This document shows, one piece after another, positions 36,436 to 45,371 of a stretch of 64,000 nt of DNA. The translations under genes were made by a program, and so were the position numbers. Source of the DNA: Polaribacter litorisediminis (lineage in GTDB: Bacteria > Bacteroidota > Bacteroidia > Flavobacteriales > Flavobacteriaceae); assembly GCF_019968605.1 (NCBI RefSeq), contig NZ_CP082966.1, positions 2,779,501-2,843,500 of the forward strand, in the 5' to 3' direction. The notes under the pieces were generated by a model, which was not told where the DNA came from, ran no database searches, and saw only the letters and a program-made list of their open reading frames with translations. Numbering within the stretch: the first letter of the stretch is position 1; each line of letters opens with the position of its first letter.

Positions 36436-37620
36436 TTACTCTTCTAAATATTTAATAAAAATCTCTAAATCTTTATCGCCTCTGCCCGATAAATTAATGA
36501 CCACTACTTGCCCTTTTTTAAACTTCATTTTTGGCAAAACTGCCAAGGCATGTGCGGTTTCAAGAGCCGGAATTATTCCTTCCATTTTTGTAAGTTCATA
36601 AGCTGCCGTTAATGCCTCTTTATCGGTTGCATTCATAAATTTAGCTCTTCCACTTTCATATAAAAACGCATGTAACGGACCAACACCAGGATAATCTAAA
36701 CCCGCAGAAATAGAATATGGCTCTACAATTTGTCCGTATTCATCTTGCATTAAAATAGTTTTACTACCGTGAATTACACCTACTTGGCCTAATTGGGAAG
36801 TTGCGGCACTTTCACCAGAATTAACACCCAAACCTGCAGCTTCCACAGCAATTAATTCTACCTCTTCATCATCTAAATAATGATAAAAAGCACCTGCTGC
36901 GTTAGAGCCTCCGCCAACACATGCAATAATCGTATCAGGGTTTTCTTTTCCTGTTTTTTCTTTTAATTGCCACTTCATTTCTTCAGAAATAATAGCTTGT
37001 AAACGTGCCACCATATCTGGATGTGGTGCCGGGCCTACAACAGAACCTATCAAGTAAAAAGTATCTGGATTCTGAATCCAATACCGAATTGCTTCATTCG
37101 TGGCATCCTTTAAAGTCTTACTTCCGCTGGTTGCAGGTACTACTTTTGCACCTAACATTTTCATTCTAGCCACGTTTGGTGACTGACGAACAATATCTTT
37201 TTCGCCCATAAAAACAGTACAATCCAATCCCATTAAAGCACAAACCGTTGCCGTTGCAACGCCATGTTGTCCTGCGCCTGTTTCTGCAATAATTTTTGTC
37301 TTTCCTAATTTCTTGGCTATTAGAATTTGACCCACCGTATTGTTTACTTTGTGCGCACCTGTATGGTTTAAATCTTCTCGTTTTAAATAAATTGTTGCGC
37401 CATATTTTTCTGATAATCTTTTTGCTAAATACAAAGGTGTTGGTCTGCCAACAAAATCTTTTAATAAAGATTTGTATTCTGTTTGAAATTCTTCAGACTC
37501 TATAATTTGAATATAGTTATCTGCCAATTCCTTTACATTTGGGTACAACAATTCTGGAATAAATGCGCCTCCAAATTGTCCGAAATATCCATTTTTATCT
37601 GGGTGAAATTTTGATTTCAT
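36436..37620 (-). CDS. trpB: Tryptophan synthase beta subunit
   Basis: This 394-aa PLP enzyme condenses indole with L-serine to make tryptophan. The PLP lysine is in [18 protein letters not shown], the glycine-rich phosphate site is [12 protein letters not shown], and [13 protein letters not shown] and [10 protein letters not shown] are standard family boxes. It begins [13 protein letters not shown], the usual N-terminus for TrpB1. It is encoded between trpF and trpA, with repeat elements on both sides. Confidence 0.97.
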   Translation of the reverse strand: MKSKFHPDKNGYFGQFGGAFIPELLYPNVKELADNYIQIIESEEFQTEYKSLLKDFVGRPTPLYLAKRLSEKYGATIYLKREDLNHTGAHKVNNTVGQILIAKKLGKTKIIAETGAGQHGVATATVCALMGLDCTVFMGEKDIVRQSPNVARMKMLGAKVVPATSGSKTLKDATNEAIRYWIQNPDTFYLIGSVVGPAPHPDMVARLQAIISEEMKWQLKEKTGKENPDTIIACVGGGSNAAGAFYHYLDDEEVELIAVEAAGLGVNSGESAATSQLGQVGVIHGSKTILMQDEYGQIVEPYSISAGLDYPGVGPLHAFLYESGRAKFMNATDKEALTAAYELTKMEGIIPALETAHALAVLPKMKFKKGQVVVINLSGRGDKDLEIFIKYLEE

Positions 37621-37635
37621 ATTTTCTGTTATGAT

Positions 37636-37701
37636 GTCACTGCGAAGAACGAAGCAATCTATTTTTAAATAAGCAGATTACTTCACTGGGTTCATAATGA
37701 C
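37636..37701. repeat. Palindromic dispersed repeat overlapping the trpF stop
   Basis: The same family as 36360-36425 (GTCACTGCGAAGAACGAAGC ... TTCATAATGAC). Its distal arm overlaps the end of trpF, so the repeat supplies the last codons (VIMNPVK) and stop of that gene. Confidence 0.7.
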
Positions 37702-38430
37702 GTTATTTTTAAATTCCTTTAATTCTTCAATTTTCTTAACTCCTGGATTGCTTTCAAATTTACTATTTACATCTAATGCATAAATTGGTAAATTAGAGTT
37801 TAACACTATTTGTATTCGTTCTATATCTTCTAACCCAATTCCTCCGCTTAAAAAGAATGGTTTTTCAAAAGGGTATTTTTCTAAAACCTTCCAATCGAAT
37901 TGTATGCCATTTCCACCTCTATCTTTTCCTTTGGTATCGAATAAAAAATAGTCTACAACTTCCAAATAAGGCTTTAAAACATTGAAATCAAATGCGTCTT
38001 TAATTCCAAATACTTTTATGATTTCTACTTTTTTAAAAGGTTGCCAATGTTTACTTTTCTTTTTTTGAGAAGCTGCATCCAATGCAGCTTGTTGAATGTA
38101 TGCTTTTAATTTAAGAATATATTCCACAGATTCATCTCCATGCAATTGAACGGCATCCAATCGATATTCTTCAATTAAAGAGATTACAATTTCTAAAATT
38201 TCATTGACAAAAACGCCAGTTTTTTTGATTGATTTTGGCAATTCTGGAATGATCCCTTCAAAATTTCTTTTCGATTTTTCATAAAAAATAAAGCCCAAAT
38301 AATCCGGCTGCAATGCAGCAACTTCTTGGATATTTTCTACGTATTTCATTCCGCAAACCTTTAGAAGCCCCCTTTCCCCCAAAGGGGGTAAAATTGAAAT
38401 CGGTTCCTTATTTTCTTTATTTTTATTCAA
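37678..38430 (-). CDS. trpF: Phosphoribosylanthranilate isomerase with repeat-derived insertions
   Basis: This 250-aa protein (usual ~205-215) converts phosphoribosyl-anthranilate to CdRP. The catalytic Cys is in LLKVCGMKYVENI, the catalytic Asp in YFLFDTKGKDRGGNG, and phosphate binding is by FFLSGGIG and ALDVNSKFE. Three parts look repeat-derived. The N-terminal extension SILPPLGERG is encoded by a CCCCCTTT-type repeat. An extra helix, YIQQAALDAASQKKKSKHW, centres on a palindrome at 38070. The C-terminal residues come from the repeat at 37636. No start codon lies between the extension and the essential first strand, so the long start is kept. Confidence 0.92.
   Translation of the reverse strand: MNKNKENKEPISILPPLGERGLLKVCGMKYVENIQEVAALQPDYLGFIFYEKSKRNFEGIIPELPKSIKKTGVFVNEILEIVISLIEEYRLDAVQLHGDESVEYILKLKAYIQQAALDAASQKKKSKHWQPFKKVEIIKVFGIKDAFDFNVLKPYLEVVDYFLFDTKGKDRGGNGIQFDWKVLEKYPFEKPFFLSGGIGLEDIERIQIVLNSNLPIYALDVNSKFESNPGVKKIEELKEFKNNVIMNPVK
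38070..38090. repeat. Palindrome inside trpF
   Basis: AAGCTGCAT and ATGCAGCTT separated by CCA encode the middle of an extra helix (QAALDAAS) absent from standard TrpF proteins. Confidence 0.55.
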
Positions 38431-38478
38431 AACTTACTAGTTCTTTTATTAATTCTTCTTTCCTCAAGAGTAAAAATT

Positions 38479-38505
38479 CCTTCCCTTTGGGAAGGTTAGG
38501 ATGGG
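38479..38505. repeat. CCTTCCCTTTGGGAAGG dispersed repeat
   Basis: CCTTCCCTTTGGGAAGG followed by TTAGGATGGG lies in the trpF-trpC gap. A close relative, CTTCCCTTTGGGAAG with ATTAGGATGCG, sits at about 42985 next to trpG, and a diverged form is inside the start of trpF (38367-38389). Confidence 0.6.
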
Positions 38506-38506
38506 C

Positions 38507-39295
38507 TTATCTTATCTGACTGATAAACTCTTTACAAGCCTCTCCAGGATTATCTTCTTTCATAAAATTTTCTCCGATTAAAAAACCTTGAAAACCATAT
38601 TCTTTTAAGCCAGTGATGATCCTTGGATCAGAAATTCCGCTTTCTGAAACTTTTAAAGAAGTATCTGGAATTTGATTTGCTAATTTGATAGAATGCTCCA
38701 AATCAACTTTAAAAGTTTTTAAATTTCTATTATTAATTCCAATTATTTTATGGTCCAAGTCATTTATCTTATCCAAATCTTCTTGCGTGTGCACTTCATA
38801 TAAAACTTCCAAACCTAAATCGGTAGCTAATTGTCCGAAATTTTTAATTTCTTGGGATGTTAAGCACGAAGCGATTAACAAAATAACATCTGCCCCTATG
38901 GCTTTTGCTTCTACAATCTGAAACCCGTCAACAATAAAATCCTTTCTTAAAATTGGTTTTTGTTGATTGATGACTCTTGCCTCCATTAAATCTGCCATAG
39001 AACCTCCAAAAAAAGAAGTATCTGTTAAAATGGATTGTGCAGCGACATTGGCATCCAAATATCCGTTGGTAACATCCGCAATCGTTGCCGTGTCATTAAT
39101 AATTCCTTTGGATGGCGATTGACGCTTAAATTCTGCAATAATTCCTGTAGAACCTACTTCTAATAAAGATTTTTTTAAGGAAAAAACTTTTCTATCAAAA
39201 TTTGGACTTTCTACCAATTTCTTCACTGAAACTTCTGCCTTTATTTTAGCGATTTCAGTCTTTTTAAATGCGATGATTTTATCTAAAATTGTCAT
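38507..39295 (-). CDS. trpC: Indole-3-glycerol phosphate synthase
   Basis: This 262-aa TIM-barrel enzyme closes CdRP to indole-3-glycerol phosphate. Visible are IIAEFKRQSPSKG (catalytic Lys and phosphate loop), ILTDTSFFGGSM, PILRKDFIVD (catalytic Lys), GINNRNLKTF and SESGISDPRII. The length is normal. Its start follows directly after the four-unit 353-bp array that separates it from trpD. Confidence 0.96.
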   Translation of the reverse strand: MTILDKIIAFKKTEIAKIKAEVSVKKLVESPNFDRKVFSLKKSLLEVGSTGIIAEFKRQSPSKGIINDTATIADVTNGYLDANVAAQSILTDTSFFGGSMADLMEARVINQQKPILRKDFIVDGFQIVEAKAIGADVILLIASCLTSQEIKNFGQLATDLGLEVLYEVHTQEDLDKINDLDHKIIGINNRNLKTFKVDLEHSIKLANQIPDTSLKVSESGISDPRIITGLKEYGFQGFLIGENFMKEDNPGEACKEFISQIR

Positions 39296-39368
39296 TTTTT
39301 ATACTAATTTGTCTGTTCGAGTGCAGTCGAGATCTCAATACAACCTCTCGACTGCGCTCGAGGAGACA

Positions 39369-39539
39369 TTATTTATTAATTTGTTTATTTCTATAAGTAA
39401 GAACAAAATATACGATAATTCCGACAATTAAACCAACAGCAGAATTTTTTAAAATAGCTCCTGCCTGCACTCCAACCGCTGTTCCCATTAAAAGAAATGC
39501 TGGTAAGATTAGCGCTAAATTGTTCTTTTTTTTTGTCAT
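39369..39539 (-). CDS. 56-aa two-span membrane protein, copy 1 (trpC-proximal)
   Basis: The ORF starts MTKKKNNLALILPAFLLMG and has a second hydrophobic span SAVGLIVGIIVYFVLTY, with a basic tail RNKQINK. All four copies keep the same length and nearly the same protein despite base changes, which supports real coding. I know no family for it. Its place inside the trp operon suggests co-transcription, but no link to tryptophan synthesis is evident. Confidence 0.65.
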   Translation of the reverse strand: MTKKKNNLALILPAFLLMGTAVGVQAGAILKNSAVGLIVGIIVYFVLTYRNKQINK

Positions 39540-39721
39540 TACTCTCTATAATTTCAGACCTCACAGGTTTTAAAAACCTGTGAGGTCTTTAACGTTTATA
39601 AATTTACCAACTTTGCTAATATTTGTTTTGCCTCCATTTTAAAAAGTGATTTTATACTAATTTGTCCGATCGAGCGCAGTCGAGATCTCAATACAACCTC
39701 TCGACTGCGATCGAGGAGACA

Positions 39722-39892
39722 TTATTTATTAATTTGTTTATTTCTATAAGTAAGAACAAAATATACGATAATTCCGACAATTAAACCAACAGCAGAATTT
39801 TTTAAAATAGCTCCTGCCTGCACTCCAACCGCTGTTCCCATTAAAAGAAATGCAGGTAAGATTAGCGCTAAATTGTTCTTTTTTTTTGTCAT
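39722..39892 (-). CDS. 56-aa two-span membrane protein, copy 2
   Basis: Identical in protein sequence to copy 1; one difference (GCT/GCA context at the Pro13 codon) is silent. It lies in the second 353-bp unit. The upstream palindrome at 39909-39941 has no T run in the operon direction, so transcription should pass through it. Confidence 0.65.
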   Translation of the reverse strand: MTKKKNNLALILPAFLLMGTAVGVQAGAILKNSAVGLIVGIIVYFVLTYRNKQINK

Positions 39893-40085
39893 TACTCTCT
39901 ATAATTTCAGACCTCACAGGTTTTAAAAACCTGTGAGGTCTTTTACGGTTATAAATTCACCAACTTTGCTAATGTTTGTTTTGCCTCCATTTTAAAAAGT
40001 GATTTTACACTAATTTGTCCGATCGAGCGCAGTCGAGATCTCAATACAACCTCTCTACTGCGCTCGAGGAGACATTATTTATTAA

Positions 40086-41253
40086 CTCATGTTACGCAAA
40101 CAAATCCCCAAAAATGGAATTATGCAGCTTTAGTTGTTGATAAGTTTTTGAGTTCATTATAAGCAGCCTGTTGTGCTGCTAAATAGATTTGTGTTTTCAT
40201 TGCAAAGTGATTTTTTCCTGTTCTTTGTTTCAGCCACTCCAACTTTATATACGCTATTATTGACAGGACAAAATGATTCGTTTGTGTTGCTGTTTTTTTA
40301 GTTGGAGATTTAGCAAAACCTGTGTTGCTTTTAATTGATTTATGATATTCTTCTACTGCCCACCGTTTTTTGTAGATTGTAGTTATTTGGTCATACGATA
40401 CACTTAAATCACTACAAGCCAAGTACAACTCGCCGACTGTATCATTCTCGTTTTTGAAAACTTGCTTTGTAAGCAACAGCGGAAAGTCTAGTTTTTCAAA
40501 CCAAACTTCCACGGTCTGCTGTCCTGGCTGTAATGTTTTAATATTTATGTATGTCTCATTTTGCTTATCTTCTAATGATAAGGCTACTTTTCGATTGCTT
40601 TTTAAGGCAATAATAAAATCGTTTTTCAATGTTTTTTTACAACAAATCATATTTTCTACCGAAGAAAACCAGCTATCAGCCAAAACATAATCAAAGTGTA
40701 TTTTACTACTACATTCTTCCAGCATTTCTCTAAAAAGTTCATTTTTAGTTTTACTACTTTTACGCTTTTTCTTCCCTGTTTTTTTGTCGGTAACCCAAAG
40801 ATCTTTCTTTATAAACTCTACGCCACATGGTATACGCATACCCCCAACCTCCACTAAAGCAGTTAGGAAATTAATCCCTTTTACAGACCTTCCAAACACA
40901 TGGTCAAAATGCCAAGTGTTAAGCTCACTTTCAGCTGTATATTGTTTTTCTTGTATAGAATCATCAAAACTTAAAATGATAGTTTCTTTAGATTGAGTCA
41001 ATTCTTCAACATAAGGTTTTGCTTTTTTCCATAGAAATTTACTGTCGTAAACACCTGTCCCTAATGCTCGTGTTATTTTGTCGTGTTTTATTGAAAGTAA
41101 TGATGCCATTCCTGTTGCTGTCGTGTAAGAACTTGAACTTATCAAGTAATCTGTATATAAATCAACAAAATTATCCATCTTTTTTAGTATCTGAGTTATT
41201 AACAATATAATCTATAAATATCTTAAAAGCAAATTATTCTTGCGTAAGGTCAG
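40086..41253. mobile_element. Complete insertion sequence, IS701-like, in the third 353-bp unit
   Basis: The 1168-bp element has imperfect terminal inverted repeats (CTCATGTTACGCAA at the left; CTGACCTTACGCAA read inward from the right). It is flanked by a 7-bp direct repeat TTATTAA (40079-40085 and 41254-41260), which is present once at the same place in the other units. It carries one transposase gene. The clean target duplication and intact gene point to a recent insertion. The family name is from the transposase sequence; the 7-bp duplication is longer than the 4-5 bp I would expect for IS701 relatives. Confidence 0.92.
40120..41178 (-). CDS. DDE transposase (IS701/IS4-like)
   Basis: The ATG at 41178 (MDNFVDLYTDYLISSSSYTTATG) is preferred over an upstream TTG; the product is 352 aa. 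It has the RNase-H-like DDE pattern: SFDDSIQEK (first Asp), YVLADSWFSS (second Asp) and KKRWAVEEYHKSIKSNTG (YREK-like box with the catalytic Glu). The gene is complete and fills most of the element. It has the same direction as the trp operon, so it may be read from the trp promoter, and the element could block or alter expression of trpC-F-B-A. Confidence 0.9.
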   Translation of the reverse strand: MDNFVDLYTDYLISSSSYTTATGMASLLSIKHDKITRALGTGVYDSKFLWKKAKPYVEELTQSKETIILSFDDSIQEKQYTAESELNTWHFDHVFGRSVKGINFLTALVEVGGMRIPCGVEFIKKDLWVTDKKTGKKKRKSSKTKNELFREMLEECSSKIHFDYVLADSWFSSVENMICCKKTLKNDFIIALKSNRKVALSLEDKQNETYINIKTLQPGQQTVEVWFEKLDFPLLLTKQVFKNENDTVGELYLACSDLSVSYDQITTIYKKRWAVEEYHKSIKSNTGFAKSPTKKTATQTNHFVLSIIAYIKLEWLKQRTGKNHFAMKTQIYLAAQQAAYNELKNLSTTKAA

Positions 41254-41420
41254 TTATTAATTTGTTTATTTCTATAAGTAAGAACAAAATATACGATAAT
41301 TCCGACAATTAAACCAACAGCAGAATTTTTTAAAATAGCTCCTGCCTGCACTCCAACCGCCGTTCCCATTAAAAGAAATGCAGGTAAGATTAGCGCTAAA
41401 TTGTTCTTTTTTTTTGTCAT
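41250..41420 (-). CDS. 56-aa two-span membrane protein, copy 3, with an IS-supplied stop codon
   Basis: The IS inserted within the last codons. The frame now runs ...QIN, then AAC TGA, where the final codon and stop come from the IS end. The length is still 56 codons and only the last residue changes from Lys to Asn. Otherwise identical to copies 1 and 2. Confidence 0.6.
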   Translation of the reverse strand: MTKKKNNLALILPAFLLMGTAVGVQAGAILKNSAVGLIVGIIVYFVLTYRNKQINN

Positions 41421-41602
41421 TACTGTCTATAATTTCAGACCTCACAGGTTTTTAAAACCTGTGAGGTCTTTTACGGTTATAAATTCACCAACTTTGCTAA
41501 TGTTTGTTTTGCCTCCATTTTAAAAAGTGATTTTACACTAATTTGTCCGATCGAGCGCAGTCGAGATCTCAATACAACCTCTCGACTGCGATCGAGGAGA
41601 CA

Positions 41603-41773
41603 TTATTTATTAATTTGTTTATTTCTATAAGTAAGAACAAAATATACGATAATTCCGACAATTAAACCAACAGCAGAATTTTTTAAAATAGCTCCTGCCT
41701 GCACTCCAACCGCCGTTCCCATTAAAAGAAATGCTGGTATGATTAGCGCTAAATTGTTCCTTTTTTTTGTCAT
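41603..41773 (-). CDS. 56-aa two-span membrane protein, copy 4 (trpD-proximal)
   Basis: This copy lies behind the true trpD end and is probably closest to the ancestral arrangement. It differs by Lys5 to Arg and Leu12 to Ile, both conservative. It begins 57 bp after the trpD stop, with the palindrome 41790-41822 between them. Confidence 0.65.
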   Translation of the reverse strand: MTKKRNNLALIIPAFLLMGTAVGVQAGAILKNSAVGLIVGIIVYFVLTYRNKQINK

Positions 41774-41829
41774 TACTGTCTATAATTTCAGACCTCACAG
41801 GTTTTAAAAACCTGTGAGGTCTTTTACGG

Positions 41830-42819
41830 TTATAAATTCACCAACTTTGCTAATGTTTGTTTTGCCTCCATTTTAAAAAGTGATTCTTTAGCTTCCTCAA
41901 AAGCTGTTTCAAAAGACTTTTTATCATCTACAATTGTTAACGCAAAAGCGGCATTTGTTAACACCACATTATTTTGCGCTTCTGTTCCGTTACCGTCTAA
42001 AATTGATTTAAAAATCTTGGCAGCATCTGCAACAGAATTTCCACCAAAAATTTCTGATTGCTGAATTCTTTTATGACCTAAATCTTCCGGATTTATAAGT
42101 TCTTCTCCATTTTTAGTAAACAATTTAAATCCGCTTGTTAAAGATATTTCATCATACCCATCTAAAGCATGAACAATACCATAATTGATATCTTCTTCTT
42201 GTAAAATATAATTATACAAACGTGCAATTTCTAAATTAAAAGTTCCTAGCAAGTGGTTTTTTGGTGAACTCGGATTTACCAAAGGTCCCAAAATATTAAA
42301 AAAAGTTTTTAACGCCAAAGCTTTTCTGGTTGGCCCAACAGCCTTCATTGCCGGATGAAATTTTGGAGCATGTAAAAAGCAAATATTTGCTTTTTCTAAT
42401 TGCCCTTTTAAAATACTTTCATTGTTCGTAAAGGTATATCCAAAACTCTCTAACATATCGGAAGAACCAGATTTCGAAGACACTGAATAATTACCATGCT
42501 TTGCTACTTTCTGACCCGTTCCGGCTACAATAAAAGAGGTTAATGTAGAGATGTTAAAAGTATCCTTTCCGTCGCCCCCGGTTCCCACAATATCAATCGT
42601 ATTAAAATCCGACAAATCTACTTTTAGAGATAGCTCTTTTAACGCATCTCTAAAACCTGAAAGTTCATCAGTAGTTATTGGTCGCATCATAAAAACGGTC
42701 ATAAATGAGGCTAAATGTGCATCATTATATTTCTCTGCAGCAATCTCCATTAAGATTTGTTTTGCTTCAAATTTCGATAATCTTTCGTGATGATATAATT
42801 TATTTAGAATCTCCTTCAT
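41830..42819 (-). CDS. trpD: Anthranilate phosphoribosyltransferase
   Basis: This 329-aa enzyme transfers phosphoribose from PRPP to anthranilate. Visible are the PRPP site VGTGGDGKDTFNISTLT, KHGNYSVSSKSGSSDMLES, the anthranilate region FLHAPKFHPAMKAVGPTRKAL and LGPLVNPS, and HALDGYDEISLT. The last ~55 bp are copied three more times in the downstream tandem array. The length is normal. Confidence 0.96.
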   Translation of the reverse strand: MKEILNKLYHHERLSKFEAKQILMEIAAEKYNDAHLASFMTVFMMRPITTDELSGFRDALKELSLKVDLSDFNTIDIVGTGGDGKDTFNISTLTSFIVAGTGQKVAKHGNYSVSSKSGSSDMLESFGYTFTNNESILKGQLEKANICFLHAPKFHPAMKAVGPTRKALALKTFFNILGPLVNPSSPKNHLLGTFNLEIARLYNYILQEEDINYGIVHALDGYDEISLTSGFKLFTKNGEELINPEDLGHKRIQQSEIFGGNSVADAAKIFKSILDGNGTEAQNNVVLTNAAFALTIVDDKKSFETAFEEAKESLFKMEAKQTLAKLVNL

Positions 42820-43001
42820 AATACCTACTTTTAATTTAATCCCCTTTTAATTTCCCTATTTCGACTTCGCTCAATACAAGCTTCGAGGAAAAACACTCTT
42901 ATGTCAGTTTTATTCTCCCTTTATCTCTAAAATTTCGCCTTTTGCAAAAATATAATGTTTTCATTTTATCGCAAACTTGCTACTACTTCCCTTTGGGAAG
43001 A

Positions 43002-43583
43002 TTAGGATGCGCTGTTGTTTTCTATAAAATTCCTTACCAACTGCTCACCAACATCTGTTAAAATAGATTCTGGATGAAACTGAACTGCAGAAATTGGAAA
43101 AAATTTATGTTCTATTGCCTGAATCAATCCATCTTCATCTCTTGCGGTTACCTGTATTTCTTCAGGAAACCCTTTATCTGTTGCTGCCCAAGAATGATAA
43201 CGTGCTGCTAAAAATGTTTCTGGAATGTCTTTAAAAATTATAGCTGAAGGGTCTGTGACCCTCATTTCTGTAGCAACTCCATGAAAAACATTTTCTAAAT
43301 TGATGATGGTTCCACCAAAAACTTCTGTGATTGCCTGTAATCCTAAACAGACTCCGAAAATTGGCTTTACGCCCGCATAGGTTTTAATGACTTCTTTTAA
43401 AATTCCTGCTTCATCTGGAATTCCAGGTCCTGGAGATAACATGATGATATCGAAATTACCCACATCTTCAATAGAAATTTCATCGTTTCTAAAAACGGCA
43501 GGAAAGTTTCCTGTAATTTTTTCTACCATGTGCACCAAATTGTAAGTGAACGAATCGTAATTGTCTAAAATTAATATTTTCAT
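43002..43583 (-). CDS. trpG: Anthranilate synthase glutaminase subunit
   Basis: This 193-aa class I glutamine amidotransferase has the oxyanion region LSPGPGIPDEAG, the catalytic Cys in IFGVCLGLQAI and the His/Glu pair in SAVQFHPESILT. It supplies ammonia to TrpE. It starts MKILILDNYDSFTYNLVH, typical of TrpG/PabA. It lies between trpE and trpD; PabA-like dual use is possible but context favours TrpG. Confidence 0.95.
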   Translation of the reverse strand: MKILILDNYDSFTYNLVHMVEKITGNFPAVFRNDEISIEDVGNFDIIMLSPGPGIPDEAGILKEVIKTYAGVKPIFGVCLGLQAITEVFGGTIINLENVFHGVATEMRVTDPSAIIFKDIPETFLAARYHSWAATDKGFPEEIQVTARDEDGLIQAIEHKFFPISAVQFHPESILTDVGEQLVRNFIENNSAS

Positions 43584-43775
43584 GTTTTTTTCTAATTGTT
43601 ATTACGAAGCAAATTTTTCATTTGCTGTACCAATCTGTTTATGAATTAAGAAATTACTTTGTCGGAAAAACTCCTAATAATGACTTAATTCTAAATTTGC
43701 GTTAGGGATTGAAACGGCATCCTTTTTATTTTCTTTTAAAATAAAAAGATATAGTGGAAAGCCTGTTAAAACGCC

Positions 43776-45230
43776 CTAAATATTTTCTGCTAAAATCAAC
43801 GCTTTGTTTAATGCTGCTAATTTATTATTTACTTCCTGTAATTCTTTAGCTTCATCAGAATGAATTACGATTCCTGCTCCCGCTTGAGAGTACAACACAT
43901 TATTTTTGCTTACAAAAGAACGAATGGCAATCGCTAAATTTACAGAACCATCCAACCCAAGAATACCAACTGCGCCTCCATAAAAACCACGTGTTTGATT
44001 TTCGTATTTGTTAATCAATTCCATTGCCTTGTACTTTGGCGCTCCACTCAAAGTTCCTGCAGGGAATGTATCCCCTACAATTTCAATAGGATTTCCTTTA
44101 ATTTGACCTCTAACGGTAGAAACTAAATGAATAACATGGCTAAAATACTGTACTTCTTTAAACACCTCAACCGTAACATTATCCGCATGTTTGCTTAAGT
44201 CGTTTCTCGCCAAATCTACCAACATAACATGCTCTGCAGTTTCCTTTTTATCTTCGGATAATTTTTTACCTAATTTTCTGTCTTCTAAAATATCACCCGT
44301 TCTTCGAAATGTTCCTGCAATAGGGTTTATCGTTGCTTTTCCTGCGGAAATTTTAATTTGTGCTTCTGGTGAAGATCCCATTAATTTAAAAGAACCATAA
44401 TCGAAATAAAACAAATAAGGAGAAGGATTGATAGAACGCAATGCTCGGTACACATTAAACTCGTCGCCTTTAAATTTTTGCTGAAACTGGCGGGATAAAA
44501 CTAATTGAAAAACATCGCCTCGTTTACAATGCGATTTTGCTTTGCGTACATATTCTTTAAACTCATCTCCTGTTACATTTGATGTTTCCTTGCCAACAAT
44601 TTCAAATTTCTGAGTATTAAATGCTTGCGCATCTATAATCGTTTGCACCTCTTTAATACGCGATTCGGTGCCCTCTTCAATATTTTCTATCAATGTCATT
44701 TCATCATTAAAATGATTGATTGCAATAATAAATCTGTAAAAACTGTATTGCATTTCAGGAATCGCAGAAGATGCTTTTGGGTTTGTAAACTTTATGTTTT
44801 CAAAATATTGAACAGCATCAAACGTGGTGTAACCGTATAAACCATTGAACGATTTTAATTCTGACGGACACTCTAAATCTATCGAATTGGTAAATTTATC
44901 AAACAATTGATAAAAATTTTTATCCATGGTTTGATTCTCTATTTCTATTCCTTTATGTGTTATAGAAAATTGAGAATCATCAACTTTCATGGTGATAATC
45001 GGTTCAACAGCAATAAATGAAAAGCTTTCCTCTTTACTATGATAATCTGAACTTTCTAACAAAAGTGTATTTGCAAATTGATCTCTAAAGCGCAAATATA
45101 AGCCCACCGGAGTGACTGTGTCTGAAATTTTTGTTTTATGAATTGTTTTAAAACTCAAGCCTTTTTTACTTTCCCCAAAAGGGAAAAACTCTTGTGTTTC
45201 GGTATTGTTATTCTCTTTTGTTTTACTCAT
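43776..45230 (-). CDS. trpE: Anthranilate synthase component I
   Basis: This 484-aa chorismate-utilising enzyme has the C-terminal boxes GDVFQLVLSRQF, GSSPEAQIK, PIAGTFRRTGD, EHVMLVDLARNDLSKH, GTLSGAPKYKAMELI and GAGIVIHSDEAKE. It makes anthranilate from chorismate and ammonia. An LESSDYHS-type element near the N-terminus matches the Trp feedback site of TrpE proteins, suggesting allosteric inhibition. It is the first structural gene, about 140 bp behind the Trp leader peptide and directly after the attenuator. Confidence 0.95.
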   Translation of the reverse strand: MSKTKENNNTETQEFFPFGESKKGLSFKTIHKTKISDTVTPVGLYLRFRDQFANTLLLESSDYHSKEESFSFIAVEPIITMKVDDSQFSITHKGIEIENQTMDKNFYQLFDKFTNSIDLECPSELKSFNGLYGYTTFDAVQYFENIKFTNPKASSAIPEMQYSFYRFIIAINHFNDEMTLIENIEEGTESRIKEVQTIIDAQAFNTQKFEIVGKETSNVTGDEFKEYVRKAKSHCKRGDVFQLVLSRQFQQKFKGDEFNVYRALRSINPSPYLFYFDYGSFKLMGSSPEAQIKISAGKATINPIAGTFRRTGDILEDRKLGKKLSEDKKETAEHVMLVDLARNDLSKHADNVTVEVFKEVQYFSHVIHLVSTVRGQIKGNPIEIVGDTFPAGTLSGAPKYKAMELINKYENQTRGFYGGAVGILGLDGSVNLAIAIRSFVSKNNVLYSQAGAGIVIHSDEAKELQEVNNKLAALNKALILAENI

Positions 45231-45302
45231 AATAATGTATCGGTTCTAATGCCTGACGCTGTCTACTTTGCACGCCGACAAAATAAAAGGTTCAGATGGG
45301 AT

Positions 45303-45339
45303 AAAAAAAAGGCTTATCGTGAGATAAGCCTTTTTTTTT
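45303..45339 (-). terminator. trp attenuator terminator hairpin
   Basis: On the minus strand GGCTTATC and GATAAGCC form an 8-bp stem with loop TCAC, followed by eight T's. It lies between the trp leader peptide and trpE. A GTGAGA segment just after the leader stop (45366-45371) can pair with TCTCAC of this hairpin, a candidate antiterminator. Confidence 0.9.
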
Positions 45340-45371
45340 ATTTTAAATTAAAATATAGGTTTTGTTCTCAC

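Larger units (their letters stand above)
39301..41887. repeat. Four tandem 353-bp units between trpD and trpC
   Basis: Units begin at 39301, 39654, 40007 and 41535; spacing is exactly 353 bp once the IS plus its 7-bp duplication (1175 bp) in the third is subtracted. In trp-operon direction each unit holds a ~55-bp copy of the trpD 3' end with its stop codon, the CTCACAGG palindrome, a 56-codon ORF, and a 14-bp inverted repeat (CGAGCGCAGTCGAG / CTCGACTGCGCTCG). Unit 1 nearest trpC is the most diverged. Only the unit next to trpD carries the true gene end. Junctions show a short ATT microhomology, fitting tandem duplication. Confidence 0.95.

Noticed and set aside
38305..38325. GCTGCAATGCAGC palindrome near the start of trpF
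   Set aside because: It encodes AALQP in the normal TrpF alignment position, so chance codon use is enough to explain it.
39301..41887. CRISPR array
   Set aside because: The repeats are 353 bp long, contiguous, and contain a gene and a trpD fragment; there are no spacers and no cas genes in the window.
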